Positions 1 through 5,914 of a DNA stretch of 5,914 bases are shown one piece after another (position 1 is the stretch's first letter; each line of letters opens with the position of its first letter). The translations under genes were made by a program, and so were the position numbers. Source of the stretch: Paludibacteraceae bacterium (lineage in GTDB: Bacteria > Bacteroidota > Bacteroidia > Bacteroidales > Paludibacteraceae). The DNA is taken from positions 1-5,914 of the forward strand of contig JAGCMZ010000077.1 in the NCBI GenBank assembly GCA_017646225.1, written 5' to 3'. The notes under the pieces are model-generated. The model was not told where the DNA came from. It was given only the letters and a program-made list of their open reading frames with translations, and searched no databases.

Positions 1-378
1 ATGTCCCGATGGGTAAAAAATAACGGTTCTGCCTGCTTTGAGTGCATCGTAGCACAAACCGTTTAGCTGTTTGGCTTGCTCTAATCCATTTCTGCTTTTG
101 CGCAAATTGGGAACGCTGATGCTATCGAATACGCCCAAAATGCTTCTGAAAACACCGTTGGCGAAAAACCTTTCGTCCACAAAAGGTTGTAAAGGATAGT
201 TGTATAATTCAGAAAACAACAACATCGGGTCGATAACAGCCATGTGAGTAGGCCATACCAGTTTGCTGCCAGGTTGGTCTAAGCATGCCGTATTAACCAA
301 CGTTACTTTGTAACGCATGCGAAACAAAGTTCTAAAAAACAAACAAACTCTTGTACGTTTATCTGGAAATTTAGCCAT
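1..378 (-). CDS. PlsC/Aas-type lysophospholipid acyltransferase, N-terminal part (gene runs off the left edge)
   Basis: Reading the minus strand from the ATG at 378-376 gives 126 codons open to the window edge. The protein begins MAKFPDKRTR. It carries the glycerolipid acyltransferase HX4D motif as HMAVID (His45, Asp50), the catalytic pair that transfers an acyl chain to a lysophospholipid or glycerophosphate at the membrane. A second block, FVDERFF (66-72), and FYPSGH at the edge (121-126) match the later substrate-binding block, which is FPEG in classical PlsC. The YPSG form is, from memory, typical of acyltransferase domains related to Aas, which can be fused to an AMP-binding acyl-ACP synthetase; whether this one is fused cannot be seen. 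The start is supported by a consensus promoter box ending 26 bp upstream. There is no Shine-Dalgarno sequence, which is normal for this phylum. The gene is divergent from the PurF-like gene. Family assignment is fairly sure; the exact substrate is unknown. Confidence 0.78.
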   Translation of the reverse strand, partial: MAKFPDKRTRVCLFFRTLFRMRYKVTLVNTACLDQPGSKLVWPTHMAVIDPMLLFSELYNYPLQPFVDERFFANGVFRSILGVFDSISVPNLRKSRNGLEQAKQLNGLCYDALKAGRTVIFYPSGH

Positions 379-404
379 AATCGTCGCAAATTACAATTAG
401 AGGG

Positions 405-435
405 CAAATTTAGTAAAAAATGGAGAATTGAGAAA
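405..435 (-). promoter_or_regulatory. Probable Bacteroidota-type promoter for the acyltransferase gene
   Basis: On the minus strand, 412-405 reads TAAATTTG, an exact match to the Bacteroidota -7 box TAnnTTTG. It lies 26 bp before the ATG at 378, giving an expected leader of about 20 nt. Nineteen bp further upstream (435-432) is TTTC, a 3-of-4 match to the -33 TTTG element, inside the GAGAAAG tandem array. A weaker box, TAAATTTC, lies at 453-446. The -7 box is convincing and the -33 element is weak. Confidence 0.6.
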
Positions 436-450
436 GGAGAAAGGAGAAAT
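423..450. repeat. 7-bp tandem repeat, four units of GAGAAAG type
   Basis: Four head-to-tail 7-bp units occupy 28 bp: GAGAATT (423-429), GAGAAAG (430-436), GAGAAAG (437-443) and GAGAAAT (444-450). The middle two are identical and the outer two differ from them only in the last one or two bases. The array lies between the acyltransferase -7 box and the 8-bp array, and covers the expected -33 position of that promoter. No coding function is apparent. Confidence 0.8.
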
Positions 451-488
451 TTATTGACTAATAGACTAATCGACTAATCGGTGAATCG
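451..488. repeat. 8-bp tandem repeat array (CGACTAAT type), upstream copy of an inverted pair
   Basis: After a TTAT lead-in, units TGACTAAT (455-462), AGACTAAT (463-470) and CGACTAAT (471-478) follow head to tail. A diverged unit CGGTGAAT (479-486) and a final CG complete the array. Positions 451-480 match the reverse complement of the array at 2044-2081 over 30 bases with one mismatch (A463), the downstream copy having one unit more. The two arrays therefore bracket the PurF-like gene as inverted repeats about 1.56 kb apart. Function unknown. Confidence 0.85.
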
Positions 489-514
489 TATATTTACTAC
501 AATTTTTACTCGCA

Positions 515-542
515 ACTTTTGACTTTTGACTTTGGACTTTTG
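515..542. repeat. 7-bp tandem repeat, four units of ACTTTTG type
   Basis: Units ACTTTTG (515-521), ACTTTTG (522-528), ACTTTGG (529-535) and ACTTTTG (536-542) follow head to tail, then ACC and a T run (546-551). The one variant unit (third) contains TTTG at 531-534, exactly 19 bp upstream of the -7 box at 554-561. The array therefore supplies the probable -33 element of the promoter for the PurF-like gene. Confidence 0.85.
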
Positions 543-561
543 ACCTTTTTTACTAACTTTG
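531..561 (+). promoter_or_regulatory. Bacteroidota-type promoter for the PurF-like gene
   Basis: TTTG at 531-534, a 19-bp spacer and TAACTTTG at 554-561 fit the known Bacteroidota vegetative promoter consensus (TTTG, 19-21 bp, TAnnTTTG) with no mismatch. Transcription would start about 6-8 bp beyond 561, leaving a leader of roughly 18-20 nt before the ATG at 587. The leader is A/T-rich and has no Shine-Dalgarno sequence. This may be the only promoter for the four plus-strand genes, since none of this type is seen before ffh. Confidence 0.75.
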
Positions 562-586
562 CAGACTAATTAACTACTATAGCATT

Positions 587-1999
587 ATGGGAGGCTTTTT
601 TGGTGCCATATCTAAAAAGAATTGTTTGTCGGATGTATTTTACGGAACCGACTATAATTCGCATTTAGGCACACGTCGTGCTGGTATGGCTACGTATTCG
701 CCCGAATACGGCATGAAACACACCATTCACAACATCGAGGGTGCATATTTTCGTTCTAAATTTGAAGACGGTTTGCCCAAATTTGGCGAACCAACATCGG
801 GAATTGGCGTTATTAGCGATACCGATGCACAACCTGTTATCATTCAGTCACACTTGGGGCGTATGGCGGTTGTAACCGTTGCTCGTATCGATAATTTTGA
901 AGAGATTGAACAATATTTGCTCGATAATAAGCATCATTTTACCGAGTTTAGCGGCGGAAAAACCAACCAAACCGAAATGATCGCTATCTTAATTGCCGAA
1001 GGCAAAACCTTAGAAGATGGGGTAGCGCACATGTTTAGCAAAATTAAAGGTTCTTGTTCGTTGCTTATTTTGCACGAAGACGGCACCATTTATGCCGTTC
1101 GCGACAAATTGGGCCGTACACCTATTATAGTAGGTAAAAAAGACGGTGCGGTTGCTGTATCGAGCGAGTCGAGCGCATTCCATAATTTAGGATACGATAT
1201 CGATTACTTTATCGGTCCTGGCGAAATCCTTAAAATTACAGCCGATGGATGGCAACAAGTGCGTCCTGCTGGCGATAAAATGCAAATCTGTTCGTTCTTT
1301 TGGGTCTATTTTGGTTTCCCATCGTGCGAATACGAAGGCATTAACGTAGATACCGTACGCTGTGCTATGGGCGAAGAATTGGGCAAAAACGACGATACCG
1401 AAGCCGATTTTGTGTGCGGTATTCCCGATTCGGGCATTGGTCACGCCATTGGTTACGCCATCGGTCGTAAAATTCCTTACAAACGCGGTATTTTAAAATA
1501 CACCCCTACATGGCCTCGTAGCTTTACCCCTGCGCACCAAAGCATGCGTAGTTTGGTAGCCAAAATGAAACTATTGCCCAACCGCCAAATGCTAAACGGT
1601 CAACGCGTGGTATTCTTAGACGACTCTATTGTGCGTGGAACCCAGCTAAAAGGCAATTCGCAAATGATGTTTAACTGCGGTGCCAAAGAAATCCACATGC
1701 GCATTGCTTGTCCTCCTATGGTATATTCGTGTCGTTACCTTAACTTTTCGTCGACACAAAACGACTTGGAACTAATTACCCGTAGCATCATCGAGCAATT
1801 AGAAGGTAGTCACGATAAAAATTTACACGAATACGTAGACCCTGCATCGCCTAAATACCAAAAAATGGTAGAAATGATGCGCGAGCGCTTTGGTATGACA
1901 TCGCTTAAATTCAATACGGTAGACGATCTTATTAAAGCCATTGGCCTACACAAAGAAAAAGTATGTACACACTGCTTTGACGGCAGCAGCTATTACTAA
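587..1999 (+). CDS. purF: PurF-family amidophosphoribosyltransferase homologue with degenerate glutaminase site
   Basis: The 470-aa protein has the two-domain PurF layout: an N-terminal class II glutamine amidotransferase (Ntn) domain (about 2-230) and a phosphoribosyltransferase domain (about 231-470). Classical PurF makes phosphoribosylamine from PRPP and glutamine, the first step of purine synthesis. The PRPP motif VVFLDDSIVRGTQ (341-353) and the PDSG block (280-283) are intact. Fold-marking blocks GRTPIIVGK (176-184) and GPGEI (210-214) are also present. Cys235, Cys382, Cys460 and Cys463 fall where Bacillus-type PurF binds [4Fe-4S]. The N-terminal nucleophile Cys is replaced: the protein begins MGGFFG, not MCGI. 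The HNGN oxyanion block reads ARIDN (99-103), and the usual HVR reads VIS. I recall a clade of Bacteroidota and Clostridia proteins starting MGGFFG and annotated as amidophosphoribosyltransferase. It may be ammonia-dependent or have another PRPP-linked role. The family is certain; the symbol is by homology and the activity is unproven. The start is fixed by the promoter 25 bp upstream. Confidence 0.85.
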   Translation: MGGFFGAISKKNCLSDVFYGTDYNSHLGTRRAGMATYSPEYGMKHTIHNIEGAYFRSKFEDGLPKFGEPTSGIGVISDTDAQPVIIQSHLGRMAVVTVARIDNFEEIEQYLLDNKHHFTEFSGGKTNQTEMIAILIAEGKTLEDGVAHMFSKIKGSCSLLILHEDGTIYAVRDKLGRTPIIVGKKDGAVAVSSESSAFHNLGYDIDYFIGPGEILKITADGWQQVRPAGDKMQICSFFWVYFGFPSCEYEGINVDTVRCAMGEELGKNDDTEADFVCGIPDSGIGHAIGYAIGRKIPYKRGILKYTPTWPRSFTPAHQSMRSLVAKMKLLPNRQMLNGQRVVFLDDSIVRGTQLKGNSQMMFNCGAKEIHMRIACPPMVYSCRYLNFSSTQNDLELITRSIIEQLEGSHDKNLHEYVDPASPKYQKMVEMMRERFGMTSLKFNTVDDLIKAIGLHKEKVCTHCFDGSSYY

Positions 2000-2001
2000 A
2001 G

Positions 2002-2044
2002 GTCGCTACGCGACGGTGAATCGGTTATTATAAAAAAACCATTC
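2002..2044 (+). other. Two weak hairpins after the PurF-like gene
   Basis: Directly after the stop codon, GTCGC (2002-2006) and GCGAC (2010-2014) form a 5-bp stem with a 3-nt loop. Next, GAAT and GGTT (2018-2021, 2023-2026, with C2022 bulged) can pair with AACCATTC (2037-2044) around a 10-nt A/T loop. Neither is followed by a T tract, so neither looks like a standard intrinsic terminator. They could mark a processing site or partial attenuation between the PurF-like gene and ffh, or be chance. Confidence 0.25.
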
Positions 2045-2081
2045 GATTAGTCGATTAGTCGATTAGTCGATTAGTCAATAA
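2044..2081. repeat. 8-bp tandem repeat array (CGATTAGT), downstream copy of an inverted pair
   Basis: Four perfect CGATTAGT units (2044-2051, 2052-2059, 2060-2067, 2068-2075) are followed by CAATAA (2076-2081). The array ends 5 bp before the ffh start codon, so it forms most of the immediate upstream region of ffh. Its reverse complement matches the array at 451-480, including the TTATTGACTAAT lead-in, with one mismatch. The sequence CGGTGAATCG also recurs next to each array, at 479-488 and 2014-2023. Confidence 0.9.
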
Positions 2082-2086
2082 AAAAA

Positions 2087-3403
2087 ATGTTTGAATCTCT
2101 TTCGGAGCGCCTAGAGCGTTCGTTTAAAATCTTAAAAGGCGAGGGTAAAATCTCGGAAATTAACGTAGCCGAAACCCTTAAAGACGTGCGTAAAGCACTG
2201 TTAGACGCCGACGTAAACTACAAAACTGCCAAAACTTTTACCGATACCGTAAAAGCAAAAGCGTTGGGTATGGACGTAATTCACTCGTTGAAACCCCAAC
2301 AATTGATGGTAAAAGTGGTGCACGACGAGTTGGTTGCCTTGATGGGTGGTACCCATTCAGATTTGCAACTAACGGGTTCGCCATCGGTTATCTTAATGGC
2401 AGGTTTGCAAGGTTCTGGTAAAACTACCTTTACCGGCAAATTGGGTAATTTGCTTAAAAACAAAAAAGGCAAAAACCCTTTGTTGGTGGCTTGCGACGTG
2501 TATCGTCCTGCTGCTATTGAACAATTAAAGGTGTTGGGCGAGCAATTAACCATTCCTGTATACTCAGAAATTGACAGCAAAAATCCTGTTCAAATAGCGC
2601 AAAACGCCATTGCATTGGCTAAAAAGAACGGCAACGATGTGGTTATTGTCGATACTGCGGGTCGTTTGGCTGTAGACGAAGCCATGATGACCGAAATTGC
2701 CGCTATCAAAGCCGCTATCAATCCACACGAAATTTTGTTTGTGGTCGATTCGATGACCGGTCAAGACGCCGTTAATACCGCCAAAGAATTTAACGACCGA
2801 TTGGACTTTACCGGTGTGGTTTTGACCAAATTAGACGGCGATACCCGTGGTGGTGCAGCCTTGTCTATTCGTTCTGTGGTAGAAAAACCCATCAAATTTG
2901 TGGGTGTGGGCGAAAAAATGGATGCGCTCGACGTATTCCATCCCGCTCGTATGGCCGACCGTATTTTGGGCATGGGCGACATTGTATCGTTCGTAGAAAA
3001 GGCCCAAGAACAATACGACGAGGAAGCCGCTCGTAAAATGTCTAAAAAATTGGCCCAAAACCAATTTGGCTTTGACGATTTCTTGGAACAAATTCAACAA
3101 ATCAAGAAAATGGGTAACATGAAAGACCTTATTTCTATGATTCCAGGCGTAGGCAAAGCATTAAAAGACGTAGACATCAAAGACGATGCCTTTAAGCACG
3201 TAGAAGCCATTATTCAATCCATGACCCCATACGAACGCGCCAATCCACAAGTATTAACCCCATCGCGCAAGCAACGCATTGCCAATGGTAGTGGACGCAG
3301 CATTCAAGATGTAAACAGATTGATTAAGCAATTTGAAGACATGCGCAAAATGATGCGCATGGTGCAAAACAATCGCGGCAAAATGCCTTTTAAACGCAGA
3401 TAA
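2087..3403 (+). CDS. ffh: Signal recognition particle protein Ffh (SRP54 GTPase)
   Basis: This 438-aa protein binds 4.5S RNA to form the signal recognition particle. The particle captures signal sequences of nascent membrane and exported proteins and delivers them to the receptor FtsY. Domains appear in the usual order. The helical N domain is about 1-95. The G domain follows, with P-loop GLQGSGKTT (106-114), DVYRPAA (137-143), DTAGR (189-193), TKLDGD (247-252) and the [14 protein letters not shown] closing block (273-286). The Met-rich M domain is about 326-430. In the M domain, [16 protein letters not shown] (342-357) is the hydrophobic finger region and [17 protein letters not shown] (400-416) is the RNA-binding helix-turn-helix. 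All motifs are intact and the length is normal. The ATG follows an A-rich leader without a Shine-Dalgarno sequence. No TAnnTTTG promoter is visible in the 87-bp gap, so read-through from the upstream gene is possible. The stop codon is 1 bp before folD. Confidence 0.97.
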   Translation: MFESLSERLERSFKILKGEGKISEINVAETLKDVRKALLDADVNYKTAKTFTDTVKAKALGMDVIHSLKPQQLMVKVVHDELVALMGGTHSDLQLTGSPSVILMAGLQGSGKTTFTGKLGNLLKNKKGKNPLLVACDVYRPAAIEQLKVLGEQLTIPVYSEIDSKNPVQIAQNAIALAKKNGNDVVIVDTAGRLAVDEAMMTEIAAIKAAINPHEILFVVDSMTGQDAVNTAKEFNDRLDFTGVVLTKLDGDTRGGAALSIRSVVEKPIKFVGVGEKMDALDVFHPARMADRILGMGDIVSFVEKAQEQYDEEAARKMSKKLAQNQFGFDDFLEQIQQIKKMGNMKDLISMIPGVGKALKDVDIKDDAFKHVEAIIQSMTPYERANPQVLTPSRKQRIANGSGRSIQDVNRLIKQFEDMRKMMRMVQNNRGKMPFKRR

Positions 3404-3404
3404 C

Positions 3405-4286
3405 ATGAATATCATCGACGGAAAAGCAACAGCAGAACAAATTAAGGCAGAAATTGCTGCCGAAGTAAAAGAAATTGTAGCCGCAGGAGGAAAACAACCT
3501 CACTTGGCCGCCGTCTTGGTGGGTCACGACGGAGGTAGCGAAACCTACGTAGCTGCTAAGTGCAAAGCATGCGAGGTATGTGGTTTTAAATCAACCCTTA
3601 TCCGTTACGAAGCCGACGTTACCGAAGAAGAATTGTTGGCTTGCATCGATCGTCTAAACAAAGACGAAGATGTAGACGGTTTTATCGTACAATTGCCTTT
3701 GCCTAAACACATTTCAGAGCAAAAAATCATCGAAGCCATCGACTATAAAAAAGACGTTGACGGATTTCATCCTATCAACGTAGGCCGTACATCTATTGGT
3801 TTGCCAGCCTTTGTATCGGCAACCCCAGCTGGTATTTTGGAATTGTTGAAACGCTACAACATTCCAACCGAAGGCAAACATTGCGTGGTGTTGGGCCGTA
3901 GCAACATTGTGGGTAAACCCGTGGCGTCGCTGATGATGCAAAAAGGATACCCTGGCAATGCTACCGTTACCGTTTGCCACAGCCGTTCGGCCGATTTAAA
4001 AGAACAATGCCTAAAAGCCGATATTATTATTGCCGCCTTGGGTAGCCCCGAGTTTGTAAAAGCCGATATGGTGAAAGAAGGCGCTGTTATTATAGACGTA
4101 GGTACCACCCGCGTACCCAATGCTAATACCAAATCGGGCTTTAAACTAACGGGCGATGTTAAATTTGACGAAGTTGCACCTAAATGCTCGTACATCACTC
4201 CCGTTCCTGGTGGAGTAGGCCCTATGACCATTTGCTCGTTGATGGTAAATACCCTTCACGCCGGCAAAAAAACGTATTACCGGTAA
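3405..4286 (+). CDS. folD: FolD, bifunctional methylene-THF dehydrogenase / methenyl-THF cyclohydrolase
   Basis: This 293-aa cytosolic enzyme interconverts 5,10-methylene-THF, 5,10-methenyl-THF and 10-formyl-THF, using NADP in the dehydrogenase step, and so feeds formyl groups to purine synthesis. The catalytic block YVAAKCK (48-54) contains the conserved Tyr48 and Lys52. Folate-site blocks GFIVQLPLP (92-100) and [12 protein letters not shown] (117-128) follow. The Rossmann dinucleotide site is [14 protein letters not shown] (161-174), with TVCHSRS (189-195) next. The chain closes with ADIIIAALG (205-213), IDVGTTR (230-236) and [12 protein letters not shown] (264-275). All family motifs are complete and the length is normal. 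It starts 1 bp after the ffh stop codon, which fixes ATG 3405 and implies co-transcription and probably translational coupling. The product of the PurF pathway would consume the 10-formyl-THF made here, giving a plausible link to the gene at 587-1999. Confidence 0.97.
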   Translation: MNIIDGKATAEQIKAEIAAEVKEIVAAGGKQPHLAAVLVGHDGGSETYVAAKCKACEVCGFKSTLIRYEADVTEEELLACIDRLNKDEDVDGFIVQLPLPKHISEQKIIEAIDYKKDVDGFHPINVGRTSIGLPAFVSATPAGILELLKRYNIPTEGKHCVVLGRSNIVGKPVASLMMQKGYPGNATVTVCHSRSADLKEQCLKADIIIAALGSPEFVKADMVKEGAVIIDVGTTRVPNANTKSGFKLTGDVKFDEVAPKCSYITPVPGGVGPMTICSLMVNTLHAGKKTYYR

Positions 4287-4299
4287 TCACCGCATCACC

Positions 4300-5914
4300 A
4301 TGCTATTTAAAGATTTAGGTCTCCATCCCGACATTCTATCGGGTATTTCCGAAATAGGATTTGAAACACCGTCGCCCATTCAAGCGGCGGTTATTCCTTA
4401 TGTATTAAATAACCAAGACGATATAGTAGGCTTGGCGCAAACCGGTACGGGTAAAACCGCCGCCTTTGGGTTGCCCATGTTGCATTTAAGCGATGTTAAG
4501 CAAAAGGTTACCCAATCGTTGGTATTGGCCCCCACGCGCGAATTGTGCGTGCAAATTGCCAGCGAGTTGCGCAAATACAGCAGCAAAATGCCCCAAATAC
4601 GCGTAGTAGCGGTGTATGGTGGCGAAGATATTCGCAAGCAACTTAAGGAATTAGACCAAACCCCTCATATTTTGGTGGCTACGCCTGGCAGGCTAATCGA
4701 TTTGATGAACCGTGGCAAGGTAAACCTAGCTAACGTTAATTATTTGGTGTTAGACGAGGCGGACGAAATGCTGAACATGGGTTTTGTAGACGATATAACC
4801 GAGATTTTGGAGCAAACGCCCGATACGCGTCGTACGTTGTTGTTCTCGGCTACCATGCCCCAAGAAATTGCCAATATCGCCAAAAATTACATGCGCAATG
4901 CGCACGAAATTGCCGTTGGTAAACGTGGCGAAGCGGCACAAAACGTAGAGCATTACTTTGTGCTTACCAAAAATACCTTGCGCTACGAGGTGTTAAAACG
5001 CATATTAGACTACTACCCAGCTATTTACGGCATTGTTTTTTGCCGTACTCGCATGGAAACCAAAGAAATTGCCGAAAAACTGATGCTAGACGGTTACAAT
5101 GCCGATGCTTTGCACGGCGATTTGTCGCAACCGCAACGCGATTCGGTAATGAATAAATTCAGAATCAAGCACTTGCAAATTTTGGTGGCCACCGATGTGG
5201 CGGCTCGTGGCTTGGACGTAAACGACCTTACCCACGTTATACATTACGTATTGCCCGACGATAAAGAAACCTATACCCACCGCAGTGGGCGTACGGGTAG
5301 GGTAAACAAGCAAGGTATGTCCATTGCCTTGGTTACTCCGCGCGAAAAAATGTCGATTAAAAGCATCGAAAAGGCCATTAAACGCACGTTTCAGCCCATG
5401 GAGATACCCACGGGTATGGCCGTTTGCCAACGTCAATTGATGCACATGCTTACCCAAATGAGTGAGGCTAGTTTGCATCCTAAATTGCACAAATTATTGC
5501 CCGATGCTTACGAGGTGTTGAACGAATATAGCAAAGAAGAAATCATTGCCCAACTAATATCGTATCGATTTAACCCCTTGTTGGCGTACTACGAGAATGC
5601 AGTCGATTTGCAGGCCATGATGCGCAAAGAGCCCAAAGAAGAGGTTAAACCCTCGCGCCGCCAAATGCGTCAGGCCGATAAAGGTGACACCTTGCGCCTA
5701 AAGATTAACCGTGGTAAGAACGAAAAAATGGATCCACGCCGCTTGTTAGGCCTAATAAACGATGTAGTAAACGACCGCAAACTAGCCATTGGCGATATTG
5801 ATATCTCGGCCAAATTTACCTTTTTTGATGTACCCAAAAACAGGGTAGAGCAGGTGATGGAGGCTTTTGCCACCAGCAAACGTGCCCGCGGCATTGTTAT
5901 CGCTCCCGTCAAAG
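4300..5914 (+). CDS. deaD: DEAD-box RNA helicase with DbpA-type RNA-binding domain (right end cut by the window)
   Basis: The frame from ATG 4300 stays open for 538 codons to the window edge, so the C-terminus is missing. It is an ATP-dependent RNA helicase with every superfamily 2 motif: Q motif GFETPSPIQ (20-28), I AQTGTGKT (46-53), Ia PTREL (78-82), Ib TPGR (128-131), II DEAD (152-155), III SAT (183-185), IV IVFCRTR (245-251), V ATDVAARGLD (297-306) and VI HRSGRTGR (327-334). A linker with a basic stretch (about 440-464) leads to a DbpA/CsdA-type RNA-binding domain, LRLKINRGK (465-473) to IVIAPVK (532-538). That layout suggests DeaD/CsdA- or DbpA-like work in ribosome assembly or mRNA unwinding; the exact orthology is open. 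The start gives the usual MxFxxL opening (MLFKDLGL) 13 bp after the folD stop, consistent with the same operon. No Shine-Dalgarno sequence is seen. Any low-complexity tail would lie outside the window. Confidence 0.95.
   Translation, partial: MLFKDLGLHPDILSGISEIGFETPSPIQAAVIPYVLNNQDDIVGLAQTGTGKTAAFGLPMLHLSDVKQKVTQSLVLAPTRELCVQIASELRKYSSKMPQIRVVAVYGGEDIRKQLKELDQTPHILVATPGRLIDLMNRGKVNLANVNYLVLDEADEMLNMGFVDDITEILEQTPDTRRTLLFSATMPQEIANIAKNYMRNAHEIAVGKRGEAAQNVEHYFVLTKNTLRYEVLKRILDYYPAIYGIVFCRTRMETKEIAEKLMLDGYNADALHGDLSQPQRDSVMNKFRIKHLQILVATDVAARGLDVNDLTHVIHYVLPDDKETYTHRSGRTGRVNKQGMSIALVTPREKMSIKSIEKAIKRTFQPMEIPTGMAVCQRQLMHMLTQMSEASLHPKLHKLLPDAYEVLNEYSKEEIIAQLISYRFNPLLAYYENAVDLQAMMRKEPKEEVKPSRRQMRQADKGDTLRLKINRGKNEKMDPRRLLGLINDVVNDRKLAIGDIDISAKFTFFDVPKNRVEQVMEAFATSKRARGIVIAPVK

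Noticed and set aside
451..488. Possible CRISPR array or phage attachment site
   Set aside because: Units are 8 bp with no spacers, no cas genes are nearby, and there is no integrase or tRNA in the window.
562..586. Purine or folate riboswitch in the leader of the PurF-like gene
   Set aside because: The predicted leader is only about 20 nt, too short for a known aptamer.
587..600. Loss of the PurF catalytic Cys as a sequencing error or wrong start
   Set aside because: A Cys codon would need two changes in GGA, other glutaminase residues are also missing, and the promoter 25 bp upstream leaves little room for another start.
1187..1444. Minus-strand open frame inside the PurF-like gene
   Set aside because: It overlaps the conserved phosphoribosyltransferase region and has no independent support.
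2002..2044. Rho-independent terminator for the PurF-like gene
   Set aside because: The stems are short (5 bp, and 8 bp with a bulge) and no T tract follows. I list them only as weak hairpins.
2281..3100. Four overlapping minus-strand open frames opposite ffh
   Set aside because: They overlap one another and an intact ffh, and have no recognisable product. They are shadows.
3854..4231. 125-aa open frame on the minus strand inside folD
   Set aside because: It lies wholly opposite a folD gene with all family motifs, and has no promoter box or recognisable domain. It is a codon-bias shadow.
5086..5490. 134-aa open frame on the minus strand inside the helicase gene
   Set aside because: It lies opposite helicase motifs IV-VI, which are clearly coding on the plus strand. 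The reverse frame shows no family resemblance.
1..5914. Previously undescribed multi-gene system (defence, mobile or toxin-antitoxin)
   Set aside because: All five genes belong to known housekeeping families. No accessory gene, small toxin-like frame or mobile signature was seen. The unusual signals are limited to the PurF variant and the repeats.

Overview
The window looks like chromosomal housekeeping DNA from a member of the Bacteroidota, probably order Bacteroidales. Three things point there. Two intergenic promoters match the Bacteroidota consensus (TTTG, 19-21 bp, TAnnTTTG). The start codons have A/T-rich leaders with no Shine-Dalgarno sequence. The proteins read like Bacteroidales versions of their families. 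Genus and species cannot be told from this sequence.

Layout. Positions 1-378 (minus strand) hold the N-terminal 126 codons of a PlsC/Aas-type acyltransferase that runs off the left edge. Positions 379-586 are a divergent intergenic region. It holds two outward-facing promoters and three different short tandem-repeat arrays: 7-bp GAGAAAG, 8-bp CGACTAAT and 7-bp ACTTTTG. Positions 587-1999 (plus) hold a 470-aa PurF-family protein whose amidophosphoribosyltransferase fold is recognisable but whose glutaminase catalytic residues are missing. Positions 2000-2086 are a gap with weak hairpins and a second, inverted copy of the 8-bp array. Then come three closely packed plus-strand genes: ffh (2087-3403), folD (3405-4286, 1 bp after ffh) and a DEAD-box RNA helicase with a DbpA-type RNA-binding domain (4300 to beyond 5914).

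How the genes fit together. Ffh is the protein subunit of the signal recognition particle. FolD supplies the one-carbon folate (10-formyl-THF) that purine synthesis uses, so it is thematically linked to the PurF-like protein. The helicase probably remodels rRNA or mRNA. No promoter of the expected type is visible upstream of ffh, so all four plus-strand genes may be co-transcribed from the promoter at 531-561; this is inference.

No mobile element, CRISPR array, RNA gene, riboswitch or defence system was found. The points worth attention are the glutaminase-dead PurF homologue with an altered PRPP loop, and the repeat arrays that flank it in inverted orientation and contain the -33 regions of the two divergent promoters.
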